A stretch of DNA of 64,000 bases. Source: Alicyclobacillus sp. SO9 (GTDB lineage: Bacteria; Bacillota; Bacilli; Alicyclobacillales; Alicyclobacillaceae). Both the position numbers and the translations under genes were made by a program. The DNA is taken from assembly GCF_016406125.1 (NCBI RefSeq), contig NZ_CP066339.1:868001-932000 (forward strand). The letters run 5' to 3'. Positions 16,675-23,955 of the stretch are shown in pieces. The notes beneath the pieces are model-generated. The model had not been told where the DNA came from. It saw only the letters and a list, made by a program, of their open reading frames with translations, and made no database searches. Position 1 is the first letter of the stretch; each line of letters starts with the position of its first letter.

Positions 16675-17229
16675 ATGAAGGGGCAGAGAATCGGATATGT
16701 ACGTGTAAGTACAGTGGAGCAACATCCAGAGCGACAACTGGACGCGATACACCTGGATCGGGTGTTTACGGATAAAGTGTCCGGTAAGACCGTTCATCGA
16801 CCCCAACTTCAGGCATTGTTGGAGTTCGTGAGAGAAGGGGATATTGTCGTCGTTGACAGTATGGATCGCTTGGCTCGGAACTTGGATGACCTGCGCAGCA
16901 TTGTACGTCGTCTAACAGAACGCGGCATACAGGTGGGGTTTATCAAGGAACAGCTCACGTTCTCGGGTGAAGATTCTCCCATGGCAACGTTGCTGCTTTC
17001 GGTGATGGGAGCTTTCGCAGAGTTTGAACGTGCCTTAATTCGAGAACGTCAGCGGGAAGGGATTGAACTGGCGAAACAACATGGCGCATACCGTGGCCGC
17101 AAGAAGTCGCTAACCGATAAACAGGTTATAGAATTGCGCACAGGAGCGCGTTTAGGAGAGAGAAAATCTGAACTGGCTCGTGTGTTTGGGGTCAGCCGGG
17201 GAACGGTGAATGAATACTTGAAGGAGTAA
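16675..17229 (+). CDS. Small serine recombinase (resolvase/invertase type)
   Basis: A 184-aa serine recombinase. The ATG at 16675 has GGAGG upstream. The catalytic domain shows YVRVSTVEQ (nucleophile Ser near residue 10), DSMDRLARN, and the long E-helix FAEFERALIRERQREG. A C-terminal helix-turn-helix follows (KSELARVFGVSRGTVNEYL, about 160-182). Such enzymes resolve plasmid or transposon multimers or invert DNA. Length and order are complete. No res or crossover site was recognised nearby. It carries the accessory-block TTGTCATGC element upstream, so it probably belongs with the mobile gene set. Confidence 0.88.
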   Translation: MKGQRIGYVRVSTVEQHPERQLDAIHLDRVFTDKVSGKTVHRPQLQALLEFVREGDIVVVDSMDRLARNLDDLRSIVRRLTERGIQVGFIKEQLTFSGEDSPMATLLLSVMGAFAEFERALIRERQREGIELAKQHGAYRGRKKSLTDKQVIELRTGARLGERKSELARVFGVSRGTVNEYLKE

Positions 17230-17540
17230 CCTCAGTATGCAAGAAGAACGAAGTATAGATTCCTCTGTGGGTACTACTGGGGTAGAGCTGACATTTAAGC
17301 AGAAATATACGGCAAGACAGATTATGAAAGGCCAAACGGTGGTCTTCATGATCTTGATCACGTTGAAGTCTAAGGTCTGAGAGGATATGTTGAGCTTTCT
17401 CTCAGGCAATTCATATTTTGCATTTTCGTTCTAAACTCCAGGGTGTTTTCTTGAATCCCGATCCCTTTGTTCGTCTAACTAGCAACATTTTATGAGTTTT
17501 TCATTTATAACAGAGGAAACCAAGGTCAAAGGCACAGAAT

Positions 17541-17581
17541 GAGCACCTAGTCATAAGTGTAAATGCCTTGACTAGGTGCTC
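17541..17581 (-). terminator. Hairpin downstream of 77-aa gene, copy 1
   Basis: Perfect 13-bp inverted repeat GAGCACCTAGTCA / TGACTAGGTGCTC with a 15-base loop. The same stem occurs at 20407-20445 with a diverged loop. It lies about 85 bases past the stop codon of the 77-aa gene on minus. No U-run follows, so it may protect or process the RNA rather than terminate it. Confidence 0.45.
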
Positions 17582-17667
17582 ACGATTTATGCCTTACTTT
17601 CTTTGGAATTGGACGCAAGGTTGTCGCGGGATAGGTTACATCATATGGTGATGGTTGAGATACCTGA

Positions 17668-17901
17668 TTATGCACTCATGATATTACGTGTTCCAATAGT
17701 GGCTTGTATTTTCTTCCTCAATTCATCTTTGTCAAGCAAATTTCTGTAATTTTGTATTGCTTGATAAAATTGAAAATCATTTAATCTGCCTCGTGCATGA
17801 AGTCCTGCTAAATATGAATATCCGATAGCAGATGTGTCGACGTACATAATTACCGAGGCATTACCGCTCCGTTTAATTGTCGCAGTATTGCTGGGCTTCA
17901 A
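17668..17901 (-). CDS. Uncharacterised 77-aa protein, copy 1
   Basis: A 77-aa protein starting at TTG 17901, preceded by GGGAGGTGAA at 8 bases. The twin copy at 20532-20765 differs by a single residue (Arg versus Ile near position 39). I do not recognise the family. An N-terminal KPSNTATIKRSG segment is followed by a compact helical region rich in Tyr, Gln and Asn. In the original arrangement it lies downstream of the 54-aa gene on minus. In this copy the IS110 element separates the two, so the gene may have lost its promoter. A spore-component role is only a guess from size and host. Confidence 0.65.
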   Translation of the reverse strand: MKPSNTATIKRSGNASVIMYVDTSAIGYSYLAGLHARGRLNDFQFYQAIQNYRNLLDKDELRKKIQATIGTRNIMSA

Positions 17902-17915
17902 CGCAGTTCACCTCC

Positions 17916-19729
17916 CACTATAAATTAATGTTTTCTCCTATTTACTCTCTTATTCTCACGATTACGCACCTTGACTATTTGAGAGAGATTACCAGAATGC
18001 TAGATGAGCGAATTTTCAAACGGGTACTCCGTAGCAGGAACAGAGATTGGTGCTGTTTTACCAATACATGGAACATAAATCTGTTCGCACATTTGGATGT
18101 CCACACGTTCCCTTGCGGTTTACCCTCCCATGTCACACTGGGTCTATGCCCTCACATTCCTTCGTACTACCTCTCAAGGGGTGGATGCCGTTTCTTGCTC
18201 CTTTACTGGGTCGTTGCCCTTATGGTGTGGATACTACGGCTTATCCGTGCTTCTGTTTGTCTTGGCGATTCATCGTGTACAAGCGAGTAAATCGAACTGA
18301 CGAGTTTGATTCAAATCGGTTAAGCTGCCACCTGTAGTTGGGACCTCCGAAGTGGCCCCAGTAAATCCTCAGCGTTGTACTGAACTTGCTTTGTCCCCAA
18401 TGTGTGTAGAACACGAATGAGTTTTCCACATAGTGCAATGAGCGACTGTTTCTTCTTCAAGGGATTATGTGCCCGTGTCGTGTAATACTCGTGCAGTGCC
18501 TTGAATTCAGCGTTCTTAGCTACCATCGGTAATATTGCCCGAAATAGTAATGCCCTCAGCCGAGAACGACCTCGTTTGGTAATGCCTGTTTTTCCTTTTC
18601 TTACCCCAGAACTGTTCTCTTTGAGATTCAGTCCAGCAAGCCGAATGATCTGTTGTCCATGCTCATATCCCTGTAGCTCACCGACTTCAGCCAAGAATCC
18701 AGCAAGTGTCGTAAAACCCATTCCTGGCACACTGAGCATTTCTTCTGTGCCTGGAATTTGGTTCAGTAGTTGCTCTACCTGAGCCATGATTTCATCACGC
18801 TGCCGTGTGAACATGTCGTACTGTTCCAGCAAAGCTTTCATCTCTATCCTGGCAGCTGTGAGCCCCTCTTTCAGACCAATGGACCTTTCAGCGGTACTGA
18901 CAAGCCGTATGGCTCGCTTCATACCGACAGCCCGCTTCACACCATCCTTTTTCCACTGCCTCACAACCTCACTGGCGCCTAGCGAGAGTATGTCCTGCGG
19001 AAACGGAGACGTACGCAGTGTAATGAGTGACGCCTTGCCTTCCCAGTCCTTAAACACCTGGGTGTATTCCGGAAAGAAGCGATCAAGCCAGTTCTGAATC
19101 CGCATTTGCACTTGCCCCAAATTCACCATGACCTTCTCTCTGAGGTTCATGAGGATTCTTAAATCCGCATAAACACCAGTCGGGAGTTTGGGCTCGGTGT
19201 ACTTGCCGTCTTTCACGAGATTGGCAATGACCTTAGCATCCTTGTAGTCGTTTTTCGTCGGTGAGTTATCCTCTAAATCTTTGCTCTTGTTGACGTGATG
19301 TGGGTTCACAAGCACGAATCGAACATTCAAGTCTTGTATGAAGGCACCTAACGGGAACCAGTAGTGTCCGGTCGGCTCGACGCCAAACACAACATCGGTT
19401 TTGCTGTGCAGTTGTTGCAACTCCTTCATCCACGTTACAAGTTTCGTTAGGCCCTCATCATCGTTACTGAACACACATTCTTTACCAAGCTCAATTCCAC
19501 GAAAGTCAATGGCTCTTGCAACATGGGTGTGCTTTGCAATATCAGCACCCACAATGATGGTACAATCGGTAATTTGTTGAATTCGTTGATTTTGTTTCTG
19601 CTGCATCTTATACTTCATGTTGAGCGTCCTCCTCAATTAGGGAATGAATGTCCTGCATTCGGAACCCAGCATACAGGAGGCGCTCTTTTTTGTTCAAACC
19701 CGAAATTAATTCATTACAGGAATAGCTCC
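17916..19729 (-). mobile_element. Complete IS110-family insertion sequence (1,814 bp)
   Basis: Borders come from comparing the interrupted copy with the uninterrupted twin: left match ends at 17915 and right match resumes at 19730, with CTCC present at both junctions, so the ends are fixed to within 4 bases. A target core containing CT fits known IS110-family recombination. The element holds one transposase gene (18320-19618), about 110 bases of 5' leader and about 400 bases of 3' non-coding DNA (17916-18319). The long 3' non-coding part is where IS1111-group members keep their guide (bridge/seek) RNA. Confidence 0.85.
18320..19618 (-). CDS. IS110-family transposase (DEDD recombinase)
   Basis: A 432-aa transposase. 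The ATG at 19618 has GAGGAGG 7 bases upstream; an in-frame start at 19636 has none. The N-terminal RuvC-like DEDD domain shows GADIAKHTHVA, FGVEPTGHYW and NDYKDAKVIA. The C-terminal Transposase_20 domain shows IPGTEEMLSVPGMG...AEVG and AGLNLKENSSG, with the catalytic Ser region near SGVRKGK. It appears intact. Family members recombine DNA using a guide RNA encoded in the element. It is unrelated in detail to the truncated IS110 gene at 29324. Confidence 0.92.
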   Translation of the reverse strand: MKYKMQQKQNQRIQQITDCTIIVGADIAKHTHVARAIDFRGIELGKECVFSNDDEGLTKLVTWMKELQQLHSKTDVVFGVEPTGHYWFPLGAFIQDLNVRFVLVNPHHVNKSKDLEDNSPTKNDYKDAKVIANLVKDGKYTEPKLPTGVYADLRILMNLREKVMVNLGQVQMRIQNWLDRFFPEYTQVFKDWEGKASLITLRTSPFPQDILSLGASEVVRQWKKDGVKRAVGMKRAIRLVSTAERSIGLKEGLTAARIEMKALLEQYDMFTRQRDEIMAQVEQLLNQIPGTEEMLSVPGMGFTTLAGFLAEVGELQGYEHGQQIIRLAGLNLKENSSGVRKGKTGITKRGRSRLRALLFRAILPMVAKNAEFKALHEYYTTRAHNPLKKKQSLIALCGKLIRVLHTLGTKQVQYNAEDLLGPLRRSQLQVAA

Positions 19730-19772
19730 TTTTAAATCAAAGGGGGAAATCCCCCCCTTGTGATTTAAAAGC
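19730..19772 (-). repeat. Intergenic hairpin between 54-aa and 77-aa genes, copy 1
   Basis: Near-perfect inverted repeat CTTTTAAATCAAAGGGGG / CCCCCCCTTGTGATTTAAAAG around a 4-base loop. It begins in the stop codon of the 54-aa gene. In the intact copy its far end abuts the ribosome binding site of the 77-aa gene, so it could attenuate or protect the transcript. Confidence 0.55.
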
Positions 19773-19929
19773 GAATATTACGAGATTGTACCGCATTCAG
19801 AAGGGCCTGAAGCTGGGCCTGAAGCTGAGCTTGATTTTGAGAATCAGTAGTTGTAACCGTTGAATTTCCACTGTTGTAAACAAATGCGACATTTTGACCA
19901 CGACGATGACGAAAATGTTTAGTTTGCAT
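19765..19929 (-). CDS. Uncharacterised 54-aa protein, copy 1
   Basis: A 54-aa protein starting at ATG 19929, with GAGGAGG 8 bases upstream; a longer in-frame reading to 19986 has no site. It has a basic N-terminus (KHFRHRRGQ), a short hydrophobic strand, and a Gln/Leu/Ala helical tail with the repeat AQLQAQLQA. The twin at 20815-20979 is identical. I do not recognise it. It is the first gene of the duplicated small operon, and a strong hairpin follows its stop. Confidence 0.6.
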   Translation of the reverse strand: MQTKHFRHRRGQNVAFVYNSGNSTVTTTDSQNQAQLQAQLQALLNAVQSRNIRF

Positions 19930-19986
19930 TTTTTTACCTCCTCGCTGTGGCTGGTTTCCGATTTCCTCGATACTTTTGTACCACAA

Positions 19987-20281
19987 ACAAAAGCTAATAA
20001 ATATTATGTTTAACTGTAATAAAGTGATAGGGCTAGTATATAGAGATTTACTGGTCAGACCCCTAATTTACAATTACAAAAAGAGAGCTACGCCTTGTTT
20101 TCACTTACGTAGTAACATTCCATGACACTTACACTAGCAATTTAGTCTACCCCTTTTTTCAAAGAACGAATAATATATCTCATGGCAGCAAAGTTCCATG
20201 TTTTTCTCACTCCCTGTTTAAAGCATGTATAGCTGCCTGAGAAAGCGGGGTATTATGCCTCGCTCTCTTTTTTTGTTAACA
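19987..20281. other. Upstream region of 54-aa gene, copy 1, with plus-strand terminator-like hairpin
   Basis: About 295 bases conserved in both copies (second copy 21037-21331). It should hold the minus-strand promoter. Near the outer end, GAGAAAGCGGGG pairs with CCTCGCTCTC, followed by TTTTTTT on plus, a terminator-like signal facing the plus strand even though no plus-strand gene is seen. A small untranslated RNA is possible. Confidence 0.4.
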
Positions 20282-20406
20282 ATACGATTGCGTACTCACA
20301 AAAGGTCTAGTGTAAACTGAGAAGCTCCTTACCGTCTCATAATCATAAGAACATTTATGTAGTTTTTCATTTGTAACAGAGGAAACCAAGGTCAAAGGCA
20401 CAGAAT

Positions 20407-20445
20407 GAGCACCTAGTCAAGGGTAAGTGTTCTGACTAGATGCTC
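20407..20445 (-). terminator. Hairpin downstream of 77-aa gene, copy 2
   Basis: GAGCACCTAGTCA pairs with TGACTAGATGCTC (one G-to-A difference from copy 1). The loop sequence differs from copy 1 while the stem is kept, which supports a structural role. Confidence 0.45.
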
Positions 20446-20531
20446 ACGATTTATGCCTTACTTTCGTTGGAATTGGATGCGAGGTTGTCGCGGGATACAT
20501 TACATTATATGGTGATGGTTGAGATACCTGA

Positions 20532-20765
20532 TTATGCACTCATGATATTACGTGTCCCAATAGTGGCTTGTATTTTCTTCCTCAATTCATCTTTGTCAAG
20601 CAAATTTCTGTAATTTTGTATTGCTTGATAAAATTGAAAATCATTTAATATGCCTCGTGCATGAAGTCCTGCTAAATATGAATATCCGATAGCAGATGTG
20701 TCGACGTACATAATTACCGAGGCATTACCGCTCCGTTTAATTGTCGCAGTATTGCTGGGCTTCAA
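20532..20765 (-). CDS. Uncharacterised 77-aa protein, copy 2
   Basis: Twin of the gene at 17668-17901, with the same TTG start (20765) and AAAGGAGGTGA ribosome site. The only clear protein difference is Ile for Arg near residue 39. This copy keeps its natural position: 49 bases after the stop of the 54-aa gene and behind the intergenic hairpin, so it is the copy likely to be co-expressed. No function can be assigned. Confidence 0.65.
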   Translation of the reverse strand: MKPSNTATIKRSGNASVIMYVDTSAIGYSYLAGLHARGILNDFQFYQAIQNYRNLLDKDELRKKIQATIGTRNIMSA

Positions 20766-20778
20766 CGCAGTTCACCTC

Positions 20779-20822
20779 CTTTTAAATCAAAGGGGGAAAT
20801 CCCCCCCTTGTGATTTAAAAGC
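20779..20822 (-). repeat. Intergenic hairpin between 54-aa and 77-aa genes, copy 2
   Basis: Same inverted repeat as at 19730-19772. Here it connects the two genes directly, and its 3' arm runs into GGAGGTGA of the 77-aa gene. Confidence 0.55.
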
Positions 20823-20979
20823 GAATATTACGAGATTGTACCGCATTCAGAAGGGCCTGAAGCTGGGCCTGAAGCTGAGCTTGATTTTGAGAATCAGTAG
20901 TTGTAACCGTTGAATTTCCACTGTTGTAAACAAATGCGACATTTTGACCACGACGATGACGAAAATGTTTAGTTTGCAT
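20815..20979 (-). CDS. Uncharacterised 54-aa protein, copy 2
   Basis: Identical in sequence to the 54-aa protein encoded at 19765-19929, with the same GAGGAGG site and ATG start (20979). First gene of the intact small operon. The protein is basic at the N-terminus with a Gln/Leu-rich helical end. No family recognised. Confidence 0.6.
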   Translation of the reverse strand: MQTKHFRHRRGQNVAFVYNSGNSTVTTTDSQNQAQLQAQLQALLNAVQSRNIRF

Positions 20980-21506
20980 TTTTTTACCTCCTCGCTGTGG
21001 CTGGTTTCCGATTTCCTCGATACTTTTGTGCCACAAACAAAAGCTAATAGATATTATGTTTAACTGTAATAAAGTGATAGGGCTAGTATATAGAGATTTA
21101 CTGGTCAGACCCCTAATTTACAATTACAAAAAGAGAGCTACGCCTTGTTTTCACTTACGTAGTAACATTCCATGATACTTACACTAGCAATTTAGTCTAC
21201 CCCTTTTTTCAAAGAACGAATAATATATCTCATGGCAGCAAAGTTCCATGTTTTTCTCACTCCCTGTTTAAAGCATGTATAGCTGCCTAAGAAAGCGGGG
21301 CATTATGCCTCGCTCTCTTTTTTTGTTAACATAACAACCGCGTATTGCGAAGAACATATTAATAAGTAGGCCTATATAAAACATCTAAGAAATTAATGCT
21401 TTTATCAGATTGGTATTCCATTACAAAGAACTATTCTTTGAATATCTTAAGAGCAGAAATTGAAACTGCATCATCTCCTTAGGCCCGACGACTGCTGGCG
21501 CCGTGT

Positions 21507-21548
21507 CAAAATATGAGAGGTATGTAATTACACGCCTCTCATATTTTG
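21507..21548. repeat. 42-base near-perfect palindrome
   Basis: CAAAATATGAGAGG pairs with CCTCTCATATTTTG, and the centre TGTAATTACA is itself palindromic, leaving one mismatch and one G-T pair in 21 pairs. Too long and symmetric for a usual terminator. Could be an operator, a cruciform, or part of a transfer origin. Confidence 0.75.
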
Positions 21549-21646
21549 TCCCTTCTCGCTCGTTTGAGTGGGGTATCGCCCACCTTTTTAGGAGACTATA
21601 CGCTGACCTTTTATTTGATTTGAAAGTTGCATGAGGCACAGCAAGA

Positions 21647-21671
21647 GATAGGGCTTTAAACAAGCCCTATC
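21647..21671. repeat. Perfect 10-bp inverted repeat
   Basis: GATAGGGCTT / AAGCCCTATC around loop TAAAC. No T-run follows directly on either strand. Confidence 0.6.
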
Positions 21672-21936
21672 AGTGTTGCTAAAGCAGCACGTCGTGTTTA
21701 AGGTTTTGTGGCTGATAGGAACTCTTATATAGTGTCTGCTCGCAGCGTAGTAGGACACATTTGCGTTTACTTTCGACTGTGTCTTCTTTTGCTATATGGG
21801 GAAATATTCTTGTGAGGAAGTCTAATCAAGACGGAGATACATTTTCGAAATGGAAGTTCATACTGAATATCAACGTCAAACGCAAATAAAATGATTGGAC
21901 CAGGTTTCTCTGCACGTACTGCTCTATCCCAGCAAT

Positions 21937-21978
21937 CTTGTCATGCACTCCCTTATCCATAGAGGGGGTGCTTTTTTG
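21937..21978 (+). promoter_or_regulatory. TTGTCATGC-hairpin element, copy 4
   Basis: TCTTGTCATGCA leads into GCACTCCCTT, loop, GAGGGGGTGC, then TTTTTT. On its own the hairpin looks like a rho-independent terminator, yet no plus-strand gene lies within several kb upstream. It stands about 95 bases before the TcpC-like gene, so an attenuator at the head of the secretion operon is likely. Confidence 0.6.
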
Positions 21979-22071
21979 TGTGGATATTACAAGTCGTTGG
22001 CAGTGTTGTTGTCCTAGGCGCTGTTACCCGGTATGTGATTGGACGACCTTGGACGAAGGGAGGGCAGAGCC

Positions 22072-22899
22072 ATGAAGTTACGTAAAACCGTGCGCGTCCT
22101 TATGTTCATACTTGTCAGTCTGGGGGCCATCGGGGGTGTAGGAACGCTCATTCCCCATCATACGGCAGCTGTAAAGAAAGCGCCGAAGTCTATCCAATAC
22201 GCCGGAGAGCGGGCGTTTGCCGCAGCCTTTGCGAAAGCGTACCTGACGTTTCAACCTTCAGATTCATCGAGTACAAGGGAACAGGAAATGGCCTCCTTCG
22301 CCGGAAATGCCAGTTGGTTAGGCTCAGATCCGGCTGTGACCTCTCCAGGGAAGAAACCGCAAACGGTGGGTCAAGTGCTGGCAGGCCGGGTTGCAAAACT
22401 GGATGCGTCCCATGTCACGGTGAATGTGCTGGTGTATCTGAGTACACCAAAGGCGCGTTGGGTGAAGTTGGTGGTCCCGGTTGGCCTCTCTGGAGCACAC
22501 TATGACGTCTATGCGCCGCCTACAATCACAAGCGCCTTTACAGGGGTCGCCAATGTAAAGGACAAAACCTGGTCGGGGAACGCGGCACCGGTAGCAGTCG
22601 TCACGAAAGTGCAAAATGTGCTCCAAGGGTTTCTCCCCCTGTACTTTCAATCCAGCGGGGTTACACCGCTGCAGCCGTATTTAAACTCGGCTGCCCATGT
22701 GCAACCGGGGGATGGGCTGGTGAAGTTTGTGAAGATCGATACGCTAAATGTCTACGGTGCGAAGAAGGGGCCATGGATTGCCGTGGCAGACGTCCAGGTC
22801 AGCGATCCGGTGACAAAGATTCACTATGAAGAAGAGTTCGCCATTGGGCTGGAAAGTCAGGCCGGGCATGATATCATCACGGGGATCGTCGTGAATTGA
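22072..22899 (+). CDS. TcpC-like (VirB8-type) conjugation protein
   Basis: A 275-aa protein with one N-terminal membrane helix (about residues 8-28) and an extracytoplasmic region of two NTF2-like halves (about 40-150 and 165-275). This matches the TcpC / ConB / Tn916 Orf13 family, which forms the inner scaffold of Gram-positive conjugation machines, the role of VirB8. The ATG at 22072 has GGGAGGG upstream. It is the first gene of the secretion operon, followed by TcpE, VirB4 and VirB6, the order seen in ICEBs1 and Tn916-like elements. Assignment rests on layout and position more than on a sequence motif. Confidence 0.7.
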   Translation: MKLRKTVRVLMFILVSLGAIGGVGTLIPHHTAAVKKAPKSIQYAGERAFAAAFAKAYLTFQPSDSSSTREQEMASFAGNASWLGSDPAVTSPGKKPQTVGQVLAGRVAKLDASHVTVNVLVYLSTPKARWVKLVVPVGLSGAHYDVYAPPTITSAFTGVANVKDKTWSGNAAPVAVVTKVQNVLQGFLPLYFQSSGVTPLQPYLNSAAHVQPGDGLVKFVKIDTLNVYGAKKGPWIAVADVQVSDPVTKIHYEEEFAIGLESQAGHDIITGIVVN

Positions 22900-22915
22900 A
22901 TCATCAAACCACAGA

Positions 22916-22953
22916 TTTGTCATGCAACCCCTCTTCGGTAGAGGGGTTCTTTG
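22916..22953 (+). promoter_or_regulatory. TTGTCATGC-hairpin element, copy 5
   Basis: ATTTGTCATGCA then AACCCCTC, loop TTCGGTA, GAGGGGTT, CTTT. It sits 17 bases after the TcpC stop and directly before the ribosome site of the next gene, inside what should be one operon. It may lower read-through or set expression ratios. Confidence 0.6.
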
Positions 22954-22962
22954 GAGGTGAGG

Positions 22963-23547
22963 GTGCTGAATTTCAAGACCCATGAAATGGTGGGGGCTTT
23001 GTCGATGGAGATGGTCCTGGTAGAGACTCACGCTGGGTTGCATTGGTGGACCCCCGTCCTGGTGGTGGCAGCGGGCCTTGCGGCTCCGGTACCAGATATT
23101 GACCAGCCAGAGAGCTGGATTGCCCACAAGATTCCCCTGGGGCAGGTTGTCGGTCGGTTTGTTCGGCACAGAACCGTCACCCACAGTTTGTTATTCCTGG
23201 CACTCTTGTGGGTGGTTCTGCTGAGAGTGGTGCAGATTCCGCTGCCACTGGGGCTTTCCTGGCACAGTGTCGCCTGGGCTTTGTGGATTGGGTATGCTTC
23301 TCATCCCCTGGCAGATTTATTGAACCCACAGGGCGTGCAGCTGCTTTGGCCGTTGCCATGGTGGGTGAAGGTGCTACCAGAGCCCATTGCCATCCCTGTG
23401 GAGTCCGGACGAGAGGCACTCTTGCACGCCATCTTGACGTTGCTGGTAGTCCTCATCGCTGCTGCCTTTGCAGTTGCCCACTTACCGGGCCACGTCCCGT
23501 TTGTTACGTCGCTCTCGCATCACATTCTCAGCATCATCACGTTTTAG
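22963..23547 (+). CDS. YdjM-like membrane-bound metal-dependent hydrolase
   Basis: A 194-aa membrane protein of the YdjM family. It shows the N-terminal KTHEMVGA motif, PVPDIDQPES, and the diagnostic HRTVTHSL near residue 71, plus several membrane helices and a SHPLADLLNPQG motif. These His and Asp residues are thought to bind metal; the substrate of the family is unknown. The GTG at 22963 keeps the TH motif close to the N-terminus and has GGAGG 5 bases upstream. Other in-frame starts are TTG 22951 and ATG 22987. Finding it inside a conjugation operon between TcpC and the small membrane protein is unusual. Confidence 0.78.
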   Translation: MLNFKTHEMVGALSMEMVLVETHAGLHWWTPVLVVAAGLAAPVPDIDQPESWIAHKIPLGQVVGRFVRHRTVTHSLLFLALLWVVLLRVVQIPLPLGLSWHSVAWALWIGYASHPLADLLNPQGVQLLWPLPWWVKVLPEPIAIPVESGREALLHAILTLLVVLIAAAFAVAHLPGHVPFVTSLSHHILSIITF

Positions 23548-23579
23548 ATTCCTGTACAGGGAGAGAGGAGAAATGAAAC

Positions 23580-23942
23580 ATGTTCCAGTTTGGAAGGAAA
23601 CTCAAAAAAGGATTCATCGGTCTCATGGCAGGGCTTATATCGAGCGTGGCCAGTGTGGTGACGGTATTGGCCAATTCAAATCCTCTCAGTGGTATTTCCA
23701 GGCCTTCCGTCTCCAGTTCCAGCGGTCCGGGTGCAGGCATGTATCAATACCTCATGCCGCAAATTGTACCCATCTTTTTATTAGCACTGGGGGCGATGGC
23801 GGTTTGGTACTTTGTCCGTCACCAGCATACGAAACTTGTGACCTTGGTAATGACAGCGACCATCGTGTTGGTCATTCTCACAGAACCCACGGCGCTGGGA
23901 ACGTTTGTGTCTTGGGTAGGCGGTTTATTCAAGCAACTGTAA
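23580..23942 (+). CDS. Small two-helix membrane protein of the secretion operon (ConC/VirB2-like position)
   Basis: A 120-aa protein: a basic N-terminus with a hydrophobic segment (about 10-32), a Ser/Gly/Pro linker (about 35-52) and two further hydrophobic segments (about 58-80 and 85-105). It has ribosome site AGAGGAG before ATG 23580. It sits where small membrane proteins such as ConC of ICEBs1 lie in related loci. VirB2-type pilins also have a leader plus two helices, so a pilin-like role is possible. Sequence alone does not decide. Confidence 0.6.
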   Translation: MFQFGRKLKKGFIGLMAGLISSVASVVTVLANSNPLSGISRPSVSSSSGPGAGMYQYLMPQIVPIFLLALGAMAVWYFVRHQHTKLVTLVMTATIVLVILTEPTALGTFVSWVGGLFKQL

Positions 23943-23955
23943 GGAGAGGGCAGGC

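Larger units (their letters stand above)
17485..20281. repeat. Tandem duplication, copy 1 (interrupted by IS110 element)
   Basis: A unit of about 983 bases made of 17485-17915 plus 19730-20281, split by a 1,814-bp insertion. It matches 20351-21331 at nearly every base over the genes, with more differences near the left end. It holds one gene for a 77-aa protein and one for a 54-aa protein, both on minus. The two copies are separated by about 70 unrelated bases. Confidence 0.9.
20351..21331. repeat. Tandem duplication, copy 2 (uninterrupted)
   Basis: 981-base unit matching 17485-17915 joined to 19730-20281. It preserves the empty target site of the IS110 insertion at 20776-20779 (CTCC) and holds the intact two-gene small operon on minus. 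Confidence 0.9.
21332..21936. other. Palindrome-rich non-coding region ahead of the secretion operon
   Basis: About 600 bases without a supportable gene. It contains a 42-base palindrome (21507-21548), a GTGGG/CCCAC hairpin followed by CTTTTT (about 21568-21590, plus strand terminator-like) and a perfect 10-bp stem (21647-21671). A weak minus-strand ORF (21421-21663) starts inside the last stem and was not accepted. An origin of transfer or a regulator-binding region is possible. Confidence 0.5.

Noticed and set aside
17916-18319. Several overlapping short frames in the IS110 3' arm
   Set aside because: They lie within the element's non-coding arm, overlap each other in three frames and lack ribosome sites.
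17485-21331. CRISPR-like repeats
   Set aside because: There are only two long unit copies, with genes inside; no short regular repeats with spacers exist in the window.
21421-21663. Minus-strand 80-codon frame
   Set aside because: It starts at a TTG inside a perfect hairpin with no ribosome site, spans two strong palindromes and has no recognisable content.
21937-21978. Simple rho-independent terminator
   Set aside because: The hairpin and T-run fit, but no plus-strand gene precedes it and the TTGTCATGC word recurs, so it was listed as a regulatory element.
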